Of a stretch of 64,000 nt of DNA, positions 9,319 to 18,089 are shown in pieces (position 1 is the stretch's first letter; every line of letters begins with the position of its first letter). The translations under genes were made by a program, and so were the position numbers. The notes under the pieces were generated by a model, which was given only the letters and a program-made list of their open reading frames with translations, was not told the DNA's origin and searched no databases. Source of the stretch: Chryseosolibacter histidinae (GTDB taxonomy: Bacteria > Bacteroidota > Bacteroidia > Cytophagales > Cyclobacteriaceae); NCBI RefSeq assembly GCF_018598225.1, contig NZ_JAHESF010000014.1, positions 146,026-210,025 on the forward strand, given 5' to 3'.

Positions 9319-10071
9319 TTATTTTTTTGATTGTCGGGCCGACCATTCAATGGCCTGCCCCATCAGCTTCCTGAAATTAGGGTTGGAGAAAGCGGAAGGT
9401 CCGTGGCCCAGCTGTATGTAGGTAACATCTGATTTGCCATAATGGTTGATCCACGCCAGGTAGCGCATGCTCTTGGGGTGTGTGGTGCTGAGCAAAGGTT
9501 TAACACCCGGTAAGATCTCAACGTCGCCATACACTTCGTCGAAGATCTCAAAATCACCGAGGCCCCTGGTTACGGGATGTTTTTTGTCTTCTACCTTCAC
9601 GGGAATGGTAACATCGTGCTCATAATTGGCTTTTAGGGTATCGCCCTTCACCACCACGGGATGGGTATGGTACTGGCCACCGACGATCCGGATGAATTCG
9701 GGCCAGTCCTGATACGATACCAGCGCATGATGCAGAAAGATCATGGATGCGCCTTTTTTCAACAGGGCAATGTAGGCGTCCTGCTGCGCGGGCGTGATGG
9801 TATCGAACATATCATAGAACAGCAGCACGTCATAGCGGCTCACCTCGGCTGAAGCGATGAGGGCATTGGCCTCCGGTTGCACCAGGGTGTCGTACACTAT
9901 GGAGGGAATGGAATTAAAAACGTCATAGAACGGCTTGTGCTTAAAGCCGTGCCCGCCGGTTACGATCAGTACACGTATCTTTTTTGACTGTGCAAGAGCG
10001 GCCTGGATGGAGATGGTAAGTGTAAAGGCCAGCAGGAAACCGATGACAAAGGGTAAACGGACATTTCTCAT
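9319..10071 (-). CDS. ThuA-domain protein (trehalose-utilisation-like), secreted
   Basis: 250 residues from the ATG at 10071, which starts just before a signal peptide (LPFVIGFLLAFTLTISIQAALA); an in-frame start 72 bp upstream only adds a basic tail. The mature part opens with the glutamine-amidotransferase-like fold (IRVLIVTGGHGFKHKPFY), then LLFYDMFDTITPAQQ, FLHHALVSYQDWPEF, GGQYHTHP and ITWINHYGKSD-like elements typical of ThuA (PF06283). The family is linked to sugar metabolism in many Bacteroidota, but the biochemical reaction is unsettled. The gene is alone and opposed to its neighbours. Confidence 0.85.
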   Translation of the reverse strand: MRNVRLPFVIGFLLAFTLTISIQAALAQSKKIRVLIVTGGHGFKHKPFYDVFNSIPSIVYDTLVQPEANALIASAEVSRYDVLLFYDMFDTITPAQQDAYIALLKKGASMIFLHHALVSYQDWPEFIRIVGGQYHTHPVVVKGDTLKANYEHDVTIPVKVEDKKHPVTRGLGDFEIFDEVYGDVEILPGVKPLLSTTHPKSMRYLAWINHYGKSDVTYIQLGHGPSAFSNPNFRKLMGQAIEWSARQSKK

Positions 10072-10206
10072 ACCTATAAAAAATACAAATTTCGTTCGGG
10101 GAAGTCTATACCCTTTGACGTATGGATCTTTACCATCCCGCACTGGCTGTGACTATTTATTAATCCGCCACATTATTTTTATCTTTGGCACCGGTTCACA
10201 ACCCAT

Positions 10207-10293
10207 GGAGAGATGCCAGAGTGGCCGAATGGGGCGGTCTCGAAAACCGTTATTCACGCAAGTGGATCCAGGGTTCGAATCCCTGTCTCTCCG
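10207..10293 (+). tRNA. tRNA-Ser (anticodon CGA)
   Basis: 87 nt. The acceptor arm pairs GGAGAGA (10207-10213) with TCTCTCC (10286-10292), with discriminator G at 10293. The anticodon loop CTCGAAA has CGA at 10241-10243. There is a long type-II variable arm (10252-10268) and a T arm with GGGTTCGAATCCC. CCA is not encoded. A hairpin terminator follows 13 nt downstream. Confidence 0.97.
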
Positions 10294-10474
10294 CAAACCA
10301 AGCAACGCCCTTGACGACAGTCAAGGGCATTTTTGTTTTGGAGCGTTGCCGAGCGCCTCGCTCGAGCATAAGCGCAAAAACAAAAATGCAAAGAGAGCAC
10401 AGCGAACGGCGTTGATTGGTTTAAGCCTCCCCTTCAGGGATCACGTGAGTAATCCCTGTCTCTCCGCCAAACCA
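10278..10474. repeat. Partial duplication of the tRNA-Ser 3' end (att-like direct repeat)
   Basis: The 17-nt string aatccctgtctctccgc at 10278-10294 (T arm and 3' acceptor strand of the tRNA) recurs exactly at 10451-10467. Both copies are followed by aaacca, after an extra c in the second copy. Copies of a tRNA 3' end are the usual trace of site-specific integration. No integrase is seen, and only ~150 bp separate the copies, so this may be a collapsed or secondary att site. Confidence 0.6.
10307..10340 (+). terminator. Rho-independent terminator of tRNA-Ser
   Basis: Perfect 9-bp stem gcccttgac (10307-10315) / gtcaagggc (10320-10328), loop gaca, then the T-rich tract atttttgtttt. Confidence 0.85.
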
Positions 10475-10831
10475 TCAAAAATAAAGGGAGCAGAACGGGC
10501 TAAACGCCCCTTTGTAACTATCACCGCAGCCTCTCTCCCGAGGGATAAACTTCTGCCGCCTTACTAAAAAATGTAGCACATAGTGCTATTGTGTGTATCC
10601 AAGAACCGATACTGGCGGGCTTGAACGGAAGCGGGAAGTCCCATGATCTCAATCTTCTATCGTTTTTGCCACTAAATTTATTCCTTGTCAAATGTTGCAC
10701 CCCAAATTCATCTTATTATCTTAGTAAAGATTCCCCGCCCCACCTGATCCACTCGATCGCAAGCCCACTTGGAGTCGCACCTTTCGCTTTATATACCTTG
10801 GACAGTTTTATCGAATTTAGGACTATTTAGA
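10341..10831. other. Non-coding stretch between tRNA-Ser and the phosphorylase-like gene
   Basis: No convincing gene. It contains a segment at 10372-10388 that is the reverse complement of the terminator T-tract flank (10327-10340), the second tRNA 3' copy (10451-10474), a GGGC/GCCC hairpin near 10500-10515 and a small AGCAC-ATA-GTGCT hairpin near 10574-10586. Open frames here lack coding character. Confidence 0.6.
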
Positions 10832-12205
10832 ATGGCATTAAAATTTGAGTTTAGCCTTCCAATTGAGCACGCTGACTTGCAATCGGAGGATGTTCGGAGC
10901 ATCCTAAAAAAAGTAGACATTCTAATTGTTACTGTCAATGAGGCCGAGCGAGCCAGTATCTTCAGACTGCTACTCCCGATCCCTGAAAAAAATTCTATTT
11001 TGAGCATTAACCACCAAAGTTATACCTACCGCATAGGCCGGCTCGGCTACCACCTGGTAGCGCATGTCCAGTCCCAAATGGGATCTATACAACCCAATGC
11101 GTCGCTATTAACTGTATCAACCGCAATTGATGTGATCAAACCCAAAGCTGTTATTATGGTTGGAGTAGCGTTTGGCATAAATCCAGATAAGCAATTCAAA
11201 GGAGACGTGCTCATTTCACGTTCAGTATCCTATTATGAAGTTGCAAGGATCAATGAAAAACAATGGGACATAACACAAAGAGGCATTACACCGATTAGCG
11301 GCAATTTACTTTACAATAGTTTTGTCAATATTATAGATTGGGGATTTTATGTTACCCGCAAGCGAAAAGCAAGACCTCTTGCGGGCGATCTTCTGTCAGG
11401 CGAAAAATTGATTGACAATCTTGATTACAGAAACTTTTTACGGGATAAATTTCCTACCGCAATTGGTGGTGAAATGGAAGGTTCAGGCTTGTCCAGTGCG
11501 TGCATTAGTAAGGGGCTTAACGAGTGGATAATCATCAAAGGTATTTGCGACTGGGGGGATGGAAAAAAGGATAAAAAATTCCAACCCAAAGCCGCAGCAG
11601 CATCAATGTCATTGGTTTTTCACGCCCTATCAATTCCGACAATTTTCAACGGTCTCGAAATAAGTGTACTTGACCACCACACGGTAATAGCAGAAAAAGA
11701 AAAGTATACGCTAAATGCAAGAAAAGGATCTCCACTCTGGGTTTTAAACCGCATTAAATCAGATGCGTTGTCAAAGCTTATCGCAGATATCGAGTTCGTT
11801 AGTAAGACAGGATATCCCGACAATATTGCCGATGCGGTAATGCGCGACTTAAATCTGCTGTATGACGAAGTCCTGGATCTGCCTGCACTTTATGAAGGGA
11901 ATGCGGAACTAAGGAATTTATTCACAGATTTTCTGAACACCTTTAAATCATGGCGAACGATTACCAACGCTCAGCCATTTGCCGAGCAGCGCCGGAATAA
12001 ATTATCTCTGAAGCTAAGTGGCATTCGAGAGAACATCGCCAGACATCTTTCACAAACTCAAAAAAGCCTTAGCTACAATGTAGCTGATGTGAATCCCGAG
12101 AATTTCATTAATCTTCTAGGAATAACCGAGGAGTTTCCCGATCTCTTTCCTAATCTAAAAAAAGCGACAAAGAAAATTAAAAGGGGCATAGATTCAACCA
12201 AGTAA
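10832..12205 (+). CDS. Nucleoside phosphorylase-fold protein with helical C-terminal domain, putative conflict/defence effector
   Basis: 457 residues from the ATG at 10832; an earlier in-frame start only adds a non-conserved leader. Residues ~27-270 form a PNP/UDP phosphorylase-like domain: VDILIVTVNEAER, AVIMVGVAFGIN, then GGEMEGSGLSSAC (the nucleoside-binding EMEG) and IIKGICDWGDGKKDKKF (the active-site Asp region). Domains of this form occur as effectors or sensors in bacterial and fungal conflict proteins, and related ones cleave ATP or other nucleotides. The remaining ~180 residues are mostly helical and charged; I recognise no named domain. The gene is visibly A+T-richer than its neighbours and follows a tRNA with a duplicated 3' end, so horizontal acquisition is likely. 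A housekeeping MTA/SAH nucleosidase is less likely because of the added domain and the EMEG variant. Confidence 0.72.
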   Translation: MALKFEFSLPIEHADLQSEDVRSILKKVDILIVTVNEAERASIFRLLLPIPEKNSILSINHQSYTYRIGRLGYHLVAHVQSQMGSIQPNASLLTVSTAIDVIKPKAVIMVGVAFGINPDKQFKGDVLISRSVSYYEVARINEKQWDITQRGITPISGNLLYNSFVNIIDWGFYVTRKRKARPLAGDLLSGEKLIDNLDYRNFLRDKFPTAIGGEMEGSGLSSACISKGLNEWIIIKGICDWGDGKKDKKFQPKAAAASMSLVFHALSIPTIFNGLEISVLDHHTVIAEKEKYTLNARKGSPLWVLNRIKSDALSKLIADIEFVSKTGYPDNIADAVMRDLNLLYDEVLDLPALYEGNAELRNLFTDFLNTFKSWRTITNAQPFAEQRRNKLSLKLSGIRENIARHLSQTQKSLSYNVADVNPENFINLLGITEEFPDLFPNLKKATKKIKRGIDSTK

Positions 12206-12249
12206 GGCGTGAGATGTTAGACCGCGCAACTGGCAATATAATTTACAAA

Positions 12250-12606
12250 TTATTTCATTGCTTCCCCGCATGGGCTGGCACATTCGCACAACCGATCGAT
12301 AGGTTTGCGATGAATATTCGAATTAATCGTTATCGACGATATTTTCGTGAAGAGTAAACAAAATAAAAGATGAAGTAACCGGCAAACACTCTCATGAAAA
12401 AATCTATCTGGCTTCCAATTGGTTGTATTTAAAGGTGAAACGAATTTATCGGTATCCCCTGGACCTAAAAATCCCAAGAGAACTATCTTACCTTCGATAT
12501 CGGATTTTTTCACCTTGCCACTACGCAAATCTAACCCAGAGGATATTTTAAAGTCATGGTTTCTTGCTCTGAAATCTACGTCAACTATTTGGGGATGACC
12601 ATCAAT
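12250..12606 (-). pseudogene. CHASE2-domain protein remnant
   Basis: An open frame without a proper start (bounded upstream by a stop at 12607-12609; only a TTG at 12528). The translation includes FRARNHDFKISS, then DIEGKIVLLGFLGPGD and DKFVSPLN, which match the conserved end of CHASE2 sensor domains (KDKIVLLGYLG..DKFxTPLN..KPDM). After NWKPDRFF the expected YGVxIHANI segment is lost, and another frame takes over with hydrophobic residues, consistent with a frameshift. CHASE2 proteins often sit beside caspase, EAD or NTPase conflict genes in Bacteroidota, so this may be a decayed partner of the phosphorylase-like gene opposite it. The family call is by motif only. Confidence 0.55.
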
Positions 12607-12609
12607 CTA

Positions 12610-12950
12610 CTTCATGTTTTCATACTGTCAATGGTGGCCGCCCATTTGATGCTGTGGTTACTGGCGGAGGTAATGCCGGATTGCTGTTGCTGCTAAAAGA
12701 TGCCCGGTTGTTGTAGAAGGCTTTGCAGCCGAAAGTCAGCGATAACTGGTATTAAGCTATTTCGGCAGTGATTTTCCACAGCTTAGCAGCAAATAATCAA
12801 ACCAATAGCCTGATGAATAGGAAAGCAGGATTAAAACGTTAACTTTGATTAACTTATTCGATCGGATCAGGCACTCCTTTGGTTTCTCAATCGAGAGAAA
12901 CAGGTTCTAGTCTCCATGGGTTCAATAAGGAGTTTCTACTCCAGACTACC
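12610..12950. other. Gene-poor stretch, no feature recognised
   Basis: About 340 bp without a convincing coding frame. It may hold more decayed material from the same island, but I can name no element, terminal repeat or target duplication. Confidence 0.5.
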
Positions 12951-13175
12951 ATGGAAAACAACGACTTCGGCACCATTCCTTCATCTGCCCTTTCACAAAA
13001 CATTTCAATGACAAAAATCCACCTCGCGTTATCAGCGGAACAGCTATCAAGCCTTCACGAAGGTATTAACATAAATACAGCGCTGGTGGAAGAAAGTAGA
13101 AAAGCAATTGCGGAGTCGCTCATAATTCTCAAAAAGTTCGGATCTAAAGGCCTTTACCTTGATGAGAAATGGTAA
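12951..13175 (+). CDS. Small hypothetical protein (74 aa)
   Basis: From the ATG at 12951, beginning MENNDFGTIPSS; an upstream in-frame TTG at 12879 is possible. The C-terminal half (ALVEESRKAIAESLIILKKFG) is predicted to be helical and amphipathic. No signal peptide or known domain is seen. It lies in the degraded island and may itself be a fragment. Confidence 0.35.
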   Translation: MENNDFGTIPSSALSQNISMTKIHLALSAEQLSSLHEGININTALVEESRKAIAESLIILKKFGSKGLYLDEKW

Positions 13176-13394
13176 AGCGCTCCAACGGTAGCCCGATCAG
13201 GCTAAAAAAATCGATTGAAGAAAGTCCTTCTTTGAGCAAGCAGTCACGGTCTGCGCCGTTCTTTGGTTGGCAAGCGTGATTCACGGTATTTAACTATCCT
13301 TTCGTATGATTTAAAGGTAACTATGCAACCATGCTTCGCACCCAGGTGCTGCATGAGGCCACCCGTTAAACTCACCTCGATCGTGCACCACGCC

Positions 13395-14324
13395 ATGCCA
13401 ATGATGCAGATGACATATCGCAACGCCCAAATAATGGTTCTGCTAGTCACGGTGATGATCAGCGTAATTACTGCCACCGCGCAGCCTGAGAAAAAGCGAC
13501 TTCAGCCTGGAAAACTCTACGAATCCGGAGAGGTCATCTACGCTCCTTTCTATGGCTTCTCCAGCACCGTTCCCGCGAATTGGAAGGGCACATTACCGAT
13601 TGACATGGAGATCTTTTTACTATTACCCGACACCACCGGTATCTGTGGCGAGATCTACACTTTTGCAAGCGAAAAAAATGACCTGTCGTCATTGCAAAAA
13701 CACTGGTTACGCGGGGTGTCATTCTCACCATCCATTAAAGTCAGGGCAACTGATATCACCCTGGAGAACGACATGATCATGGCTGAAGTAGTACCTGAGG
13801 GTGATGCCGTCAATACCGGGAACAAAGGATTTGCCATGGCGAGATGCGGCCCCTTTGGCTATTGCATTACTTGTTTGGCAATCGGTCCTGTACAATGCTA
13901 CGATGAAATGAAGATGGCAGTAGAAAATTTCATGCGCAAAGCACTGTTCACACAGCCATCCGATGTCTCGATATATGTTGACTTTAACTGGAAGGAATTC
14001 CTGTCAAATAAATCGTTGATCACCTTTTCCATGATCGAGCAATCATCGGGTTCAGGCAGCAAAGAAAATACTTTTAACCTCTGCGGTGATGGTACCTTCA
14101 ACGGGCAGATCAAGAAGAAAGGAAGTATGAAACAGCTCAACGCAAGCTACAAGGGTTATCAATCGGGTTCCTGGTCGACTGAGAGCATCGGTGAAACGGG
14201 TGTTCTTAAACTTGCTTTCAAAAAACTTCCAGCCGCAGAATTACAGATGAGCATCAAAGACGATCGTATTTATGTGAATGGTGAGCGTTATTTTGTTGCA
14301 GAATCGGCGAAATGTAAACAATAA
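13395..14324 (+). CDS. Hypothetical secreted protein
   Basis: 309 residues if started at 13395; ATGs at 13401, 13404 and 13410 are nearly equivalent. The frame is open upstream, but that part lacks coding character. A signal peptide (NAQIMVLLVTVMISVITATAQ) leads to a beta-rich protein with segments YAPFYGFSSTVPANWKG and YVDFNWKEFLSNK, and a C-terminal lipocalin-like pattern (NTFNLCGDGTFNG, YQSGSWST, YVNGERYFV) resembling small secreted stress proteins. I cannot name a family. It is convergent with the DUF4440 lipoprotein gene. Confidence 0.65.
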   Translation: MPMMQMTYRNAQIMVLLVTVMISVITATAQPEKKRLQPGKLYESGEVIYAPFYGFSSTVPANWKGTLPIDMEIFLLLPDTTGICGEIYTFASEKNDLSSLQKHWLRGVSFSPSIKVRATDITLENDMIMAEVVPEGDAVNTGNKGFAMARCGPFGYCITCLAIGPVQCYDEMKMAVENFMRKALFTQPSDVSIYVDFNWKEFLSNKSLITFSMIEQSSGSGSKENTFNLCGDGTFNGQIKKKGSMKQLNASYKGYQSGSWSTESIGETGVLKLAFKKLPAAELQMSIKDDRIYVNGERYFVAESAKCKQ

Positions 14325-14339
14325 AAGATTAAATTCTTC

Positions 14340-14831
14340 TTATTGAAGCGGCATATCACAAGCGCTCATATCCCTTAAGACAACATAGTTACCATTTCTC
14401 TTTTCGAATAGAACCATGTAATGTCCGGTATTAATAGAAACATTGGTGGAGTCCGCTAAGTTGTAATAACCGATTTCCACAACCTGATTACCGTCGTTGG
14501 ATATAAAAACCTCGTTGGTAGTGAATGCGATCTTATTACCCCTGGAGGAAGAATCGATGCCAGCTCTGAGATATTCTATAATGGCCGGCTTCCCGACCAG
14601 GGGCGCCTTGTTTTGAGAAAACGATATGGCATCCTCCGCGTAATAACCAATGCTTTTCAATTGCCCTGTGTTATATAGCTCTGCAAATTTATTTTCCTTA
14701 GCCTGAATCTCTTTTTTGATCTTGTCTTTATCAATTGGTGATGCTATGGACTCTTCTTGCTTGGAACCGCAGGTTATGACTAAAGGTATCAAACATGCCA
14801 GTAATGCCACATCGATCAGTCTTTTTTCCAT
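14340..14831 (-). CDS. DUF4440 / SnoaL-like (NTF2-fold) lipoprotein
   Basis: 163 residues from the ATG at 14831, chosen because it opens a lipoprotein signal (LLACLIPLVITC, lipobox Cys ~21); the longer frame runs back into the upstream gene in another phase. The mature part matches the cone-shaped NTF2 fold: ENKFAELYNTGQ, YYAEDAISFSQN, GKPAIIEYL, and the final strand YVVLRDMSA. Such proteins bind small hydrophobic ligands or act as accessory domains; no catalytic role can be assigned. It sits 19 bp downstream of the Gly/Arg-rich protein gene on the same strand, so the two are probably cotranscribed. Confidence 0.78.
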   Translation of the reverse strand: MEKRLIDVALLACLIPLVITCGSKQEESIASPIDKDKIKKEIQAKENKFAELYNTGQLKSIGYYAEDAISFSQNKAPLVGKPAIIEYLRAGIDSSSRGNKIAFTTNEVFISNDGNQVVEIGYYNLADSTNVSINTGHYMVLFEKRNGNYVVLRDMSACDMPLQ

Positions 14832-14850
14832 AATTGTATCAGTTGAAATT

Positions 14851-15957
14851 TTACCGTCTTCGGCCACCGCCTCCTCTTGAACCACCTCCACTAAAACCGC
14901 CGCCTCTCGAGCCGCCTCCGTACCCGCCACTGTAACGGGATGCTCCGGCTGAACTGGGTTTGGATCGCTGGGAAGAAAAGTCCGACTGACGGTTGGAAGG
15001 CAATGAACCGGCAGCTTCGCGTGTAGGTCTTGCCTGACGTGTGGATGGCGATGCTCCGCCGGCCTGCCGATTGGAGGACTGCCGGCCACCGGATTCACGT
15101 GTAGCGGGCGATGCTCCTCCTGATGGGCGTGTCGATGGACGCGTTGATACACCATTGCTTCTATCATAATTACCGCTGGCCTTATTACGATTTACCGTGT
15201 TGGAAGTATTTCGCGTCCTGTTATAATTGTTAAAATTGTTAGTATTATGAATTACCGTGGTGTTGCCATGATACCCGTAGCCATGATGGTGATAATGAGC
15301 GTGACTACCCCAGTATACGCCGATTGCCATTACAGTAAATGCAGCAAAATAAGGCGGGTAATAACCATAATGGTATGGCGGATAATAGGGTACATAAGCT
15401 GGAGAGTATACGTATTGCACAATGGGAGCTTGTTCGACCACTACTGTTGTGGTTTGTGCAGGCACAGTAACAATTTTAACAGTGTCCGGACCCTGGTATC
15501 CTGGATTGGCGGTAACTGGCGGCGTGGAAGACTCCCTTAGCTCAACAATATAATTCTTGCCATACAGATCTTCATCGCCTACGATCTGCATGGAAATTTT
15601 TTTATCCTTATCCTTCGATACTAAGATCACGGCAACATCCTGGGTTTCAGTTTCACTTACCGCTACCTGAAGAATAAATGTAAAATCCTCTTTCTCCTGC
15701 TTCGTTACAACCTTGATGAAATCGACCTTTTTATCCAAATCCAAATCCAGGTTGTTAATTCCCGTTTTTTCAAGGTTCAATGATTTTTCAAATTCTTCAA
15801 TGGTCCTGGATTTTTGAAAAAGATCCAGAACAGCATAAAGGTCGAGGTTATCTCCCGGCAAGCCTAATAATGTCGAATCGGCCACTGATTGAGAAAAAGC
15901 AGGCGCGTTCAACAGACTCATTGCTACGACTGCATAGGGCAAAATATGTTTTTCCAT
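14851..15957 (-). CDS. Secreted protein with a Ser/Arg/Gly-rich repeat tail
   Basis: 368 residues from the ATG at 15957, which begins a signal peptide (ILPYAVVAMSLLNAPAFS). A folded N-terminal part (to ~residue 145) includes an acidic DLDLDKKVDFIKVV segment. A Pro/Tyr-rich stretch follows (QYVYSPAYVPYYPPYHYGYY) with one hydrophobic helix, then a His/Asn-rich linker. The last ~120 residues are a low-complexity basic tail with repeats such as RPSGGASPATRES and RQAGGASPSTRQA and a Gly-rich end (GGGSRGGGFSGGG). The composition suggests a disordered envelope- or polyanion-binding tail, which is an inference. First gene of a two-gene operon with the DUF4440 lipoprotein. Confidence 0.72.
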   Translation of the reverse strand: MEKHILPYAVVAMSLLNAPAFSQSVADSTLLGLPGDNLDLYAVLDLFQKSRTIEEFEKSLNLEKTGINNLDLDLDKKVDFIKVVTKQEKEDFTFILQVAVSETETQDVAVILVSKDKDKKISMQIVGDEDLYGKNYIVELRESSTPPVTANPGYQGPDTVKIVTVPAQTTTVVVEQAPIVQYVYSPAYVPYYPPYHYGYYPPYFAAFTVMAIGVYWGSHAHYHHHGYGYHGNTTVIHNTNNFNNYNRTRNTSNTVNRNKASGNYDRSNGVSTRPSTRPSGGASPATRESGGRQSSNRQAGGASPSTRQARPTREAAGSLPSNRQSDFSSQRSKPSSAGASRYSGGYGGGSRGGGFSGGGSRGGGGRRR

Positions 15958-16307
15958 AACAGCTCCGCCTTGCAACAGATTTATAAGTAAATTATAAATA
16001 TCTGCCACCAGTCGTAAGTGTTTCACTGGGTACCGCCAGGTGTCTCACGGGGATGGAAGATGGCACATTTTTGCAGGTTACGGCGGACGCGTAGATCCAA
16101 CAGATCACGTTCATTCAACGGGCGTTAATGACGCTGCAAAACCACGTGGCAGAGCAAACTTTGTGTTCGGGAGCGTCCATGGTAAAAGAAAGGAACGTTG
16201 TTATACCACTCCGGTTCCCATTACCCGGCTCATAGTCACCAGGTGTTGCGAATACATCTCTTCACGAAAAGAGGCGGAATTTAGACGTCGAACCCACCAG
16301 CGGATCA
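15958..16307. other. Intergenic stretch without recognised genes
   Basis: 350 bp upstream of the Ser/Arg-rich protein gene and downstream of the fucosidase gene. An open frame at 16040-16324 lacks coding character. No repeat, RNA or clear promoter was recognised. Confidence 0.55.
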
Positions 16308-17843
16308 TTAGAACTCTACCCTGAACACCGTAGCCAGCGGATCCATGTCAGCGGCCTCAGGTGTGTGGAAGGTGAGCTTGTTTGCTTTGACCGACCACTT
16401 CAAATCTGCTTCACTGCCCACCACCGAGACCCGTTTTATTTTACCCTCTATTGCCGGTCGGATTTCAATGGCAGAATTGGGTGCAGGCTGGCCCAATGAA
16501 TACACATACAAACGCTTGCCATCCTTCGATTGGGTAAAGCGGATATCCTTTTCGTTGTAAGCCGTCGTGGCGGATTGCCCCCCAAAATCACCTTTCTTGA
16601 AGGCCGCTTCCCCGTAACCATACGTTGAGAAGGCCCTCGTTTCATATACAGCTTCTTTGTGCCTATCGATCCATTTCCCGATGGAAGTCAAAATGTTGCG
16701 CTGCTCATCGTTAATGATCCCGTCGGCCCGGGGTGAGATATTCAGCAATACAATTCCTTTCTTACTCCAAACATCGATCATATTCCGGATCACCAGCGCC
16801 GGATCCTTATACGTTTGGCCATTGACATAACACCAGCTGGAGTGACTTAGCGTAATATCGGTCAGCCAGTAGTCGCCGGAGATCTCGGTCTTGCCTCCCT
16901 GTTCGATATCCAGGATACCCACATTGGCAGGCAAGTCCTCCTGCTTATAGGCAACGATCGGTTTCTGTCCTCTCGAGACCGCTGTATTAAAATGGTGCGC
17001 CACCATTTTTTGACGGTAGTTCTCGGGTATCCTGTCAAGCCAGGAATCGAACCAGATGATATCAGGGGCGTAGTTATCCACCACCTCATTCGTCTGATTC
17101 AACCAATACTCGTAGAATTCGGCTTCGGGAATATTTCCATACAGGAGCCGGAGCCTGGGATCTGTAGTTGAGGTTACATAGTCGGGATGGTACGGGAAAT
17201 GGCTATCGTCTCCCGGATCGGGCGTATTCTGCGCCCACTGTGCCGTGTCGTTCGCATATCTTTGAAGAAGCCTCTCATGGTGGAACGTTGCAATTGTCTT
17301 CATGTCGTTCTTCTTTAGCTCCGCGAAGAGCTCGCCAAGAATGTCTTTCTTCGGTCCCATATCTTTGGCGTTCCAGGGATTCAGCTTGCTGGCCCACATG
17401 GCGAATCCGTCATGGTGCTGCGCCACGGGGCCTGCGAATCTGGCGCCCGACCTTTTAAACAGATCTGCCCACTCCCTGGCATCGAAATGCTCGCCTGTGA
17501 ACATCGGTATAAAATCGTGGTAGTTGAATTGAGATACAGGCCCGAAGGTTTTCTGGTGATGTTCGAACACTTCTCCTCCCCAATCTTTCCTGCCTGGCGC
17601 ATACATCCACCTCGGATACCATTCAGAACTATAGGCAGGTACGCTATATACACCCCAGTGGAAATAGATCCCGAACTTCGCATCCTTGAACCACTCCGGC
17701 TCTCTTTCTATTGTGGATAGCGAATGCCATGTTTCTTCAAATTTATTTTCCGCCTCCGGGGTTTTGGTTTCCGGGGAATTCCTGCATGAAACGAGTCCTG
17801 CGGCTATACACAGGATGAAGACTACACGATCTGTTTTTGTCAT
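16308..17843 (-). CDS. Alpha-L-fucosidase, GH29, lipoprotein
   Basis: 511 residues. The N-terminal lipoprotein signal ends at a lipobox (FILCIAAGLVSC). GH29 hallmarks are PEWFKDAKFGIYFHWGVYS, SEWYPRWMY, FAGPVAQHHDGFAMW and the nucleophile Asp region in DIIWFDSWLD, followed by KGIVLLNISPRADG and the C-terminal beta domain. Family members hydrolyse terminal alpha-L-fucose with retention. The lipid anchor suggests a periplasmic or surface location. It stands alone about 5 kb from the GH95/SusCD locus and on the same strand as it, so the two may act on the same fucosylated glycan; coordination is inferred. Confidence 0.92.
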   Translation of the reverse strand: MTKTDRVVFILCIAAGLVSCRNSPETKTPEAENKFEETWHSLSTIEREPEWFKDAKFGIYFHWGVYSVPAYSSEWYPRWMYAPGRKDWGGEVFEHHQKTFGPVSQFNYHDFIPMFTGEHFDAREWADLFKRSGARFAGPVAQHHDGFAMWASKLNPWNAKDMGPKKDILGELFAELKKNDMKTIATFHHERLLQRYANDTAQWAQNTPDPGDDSHFPYHPDYVTSTTDPRLRLLYGNIPEAEFYEYWLNQTNEVVDNYAPDIIWFDSWLDRIPENYRQKMVAHHFNTAVSRGQKPIVAYKQEDLPANVGILDIEQGGKTEISGDYWLTDITLSHSSWCYVNGQTYKDPALVIRNMIDVWSKKGIVLLNISPRADGIINDEQRNILTSIGKWIDRHKEAVYETRAFSTYGYGEAAFKKGDFGGQSATTAYNEKDIRFTQSKDGKRLYVYSLGQPAPNSAIEIRPAIEGKIKRVSVVGSEADLKWSVKANKLTFHTPEAADMDPLATVFRVEF

Positions 17844-18089
17844 TAGCTTATCACCATTGTTTAATTACGGTTTCCTGCATTCAGATATCCCGGCAGCGAA
17901 AGCGCTTCCTATAAAGGTTTAAAATATGCTTCTGAGGACAGGCATCTTCTGCTGGCTTTATCGAATGCGCCAAACCAATATTAGTGTAAACATGACAATT
18001 ATTAGCAACGAACCTTAAGTTTTTTCTCCATTGCGCTCGCCATGAGCCTGCCCCGGAGGGACGGAGGTTCCTGAAAAGTACCGGCACGC

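Noticed and set aside
10278..10474. Second tRNA gene downstream of tRNA-Ser
   Set aside because: Only the T arm/acceptor 3' part is repeated; no D arm, anticodon arm or 5' acceptor strand can be found.
10591..10830. 79-residue open frame before the phosphorylase gene
   Set aside because: Low-complexity translation without motif; more likely leader or island debris.
12610..12950. Insertion sequence remnant
   Set aside because: I looked for transposase motifs, terminal inverted repeats and target duplications and could not identify any.
16040..16324. 94-residue open frame
   Set aside because: No homology-like motif, overlaps the fucosidase end, and poor coding composition.
17881..18087. 68-residue open frame between the SDR and fucosidase genes
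   Set aside because: No recognisable features and basic composition; likely chance.
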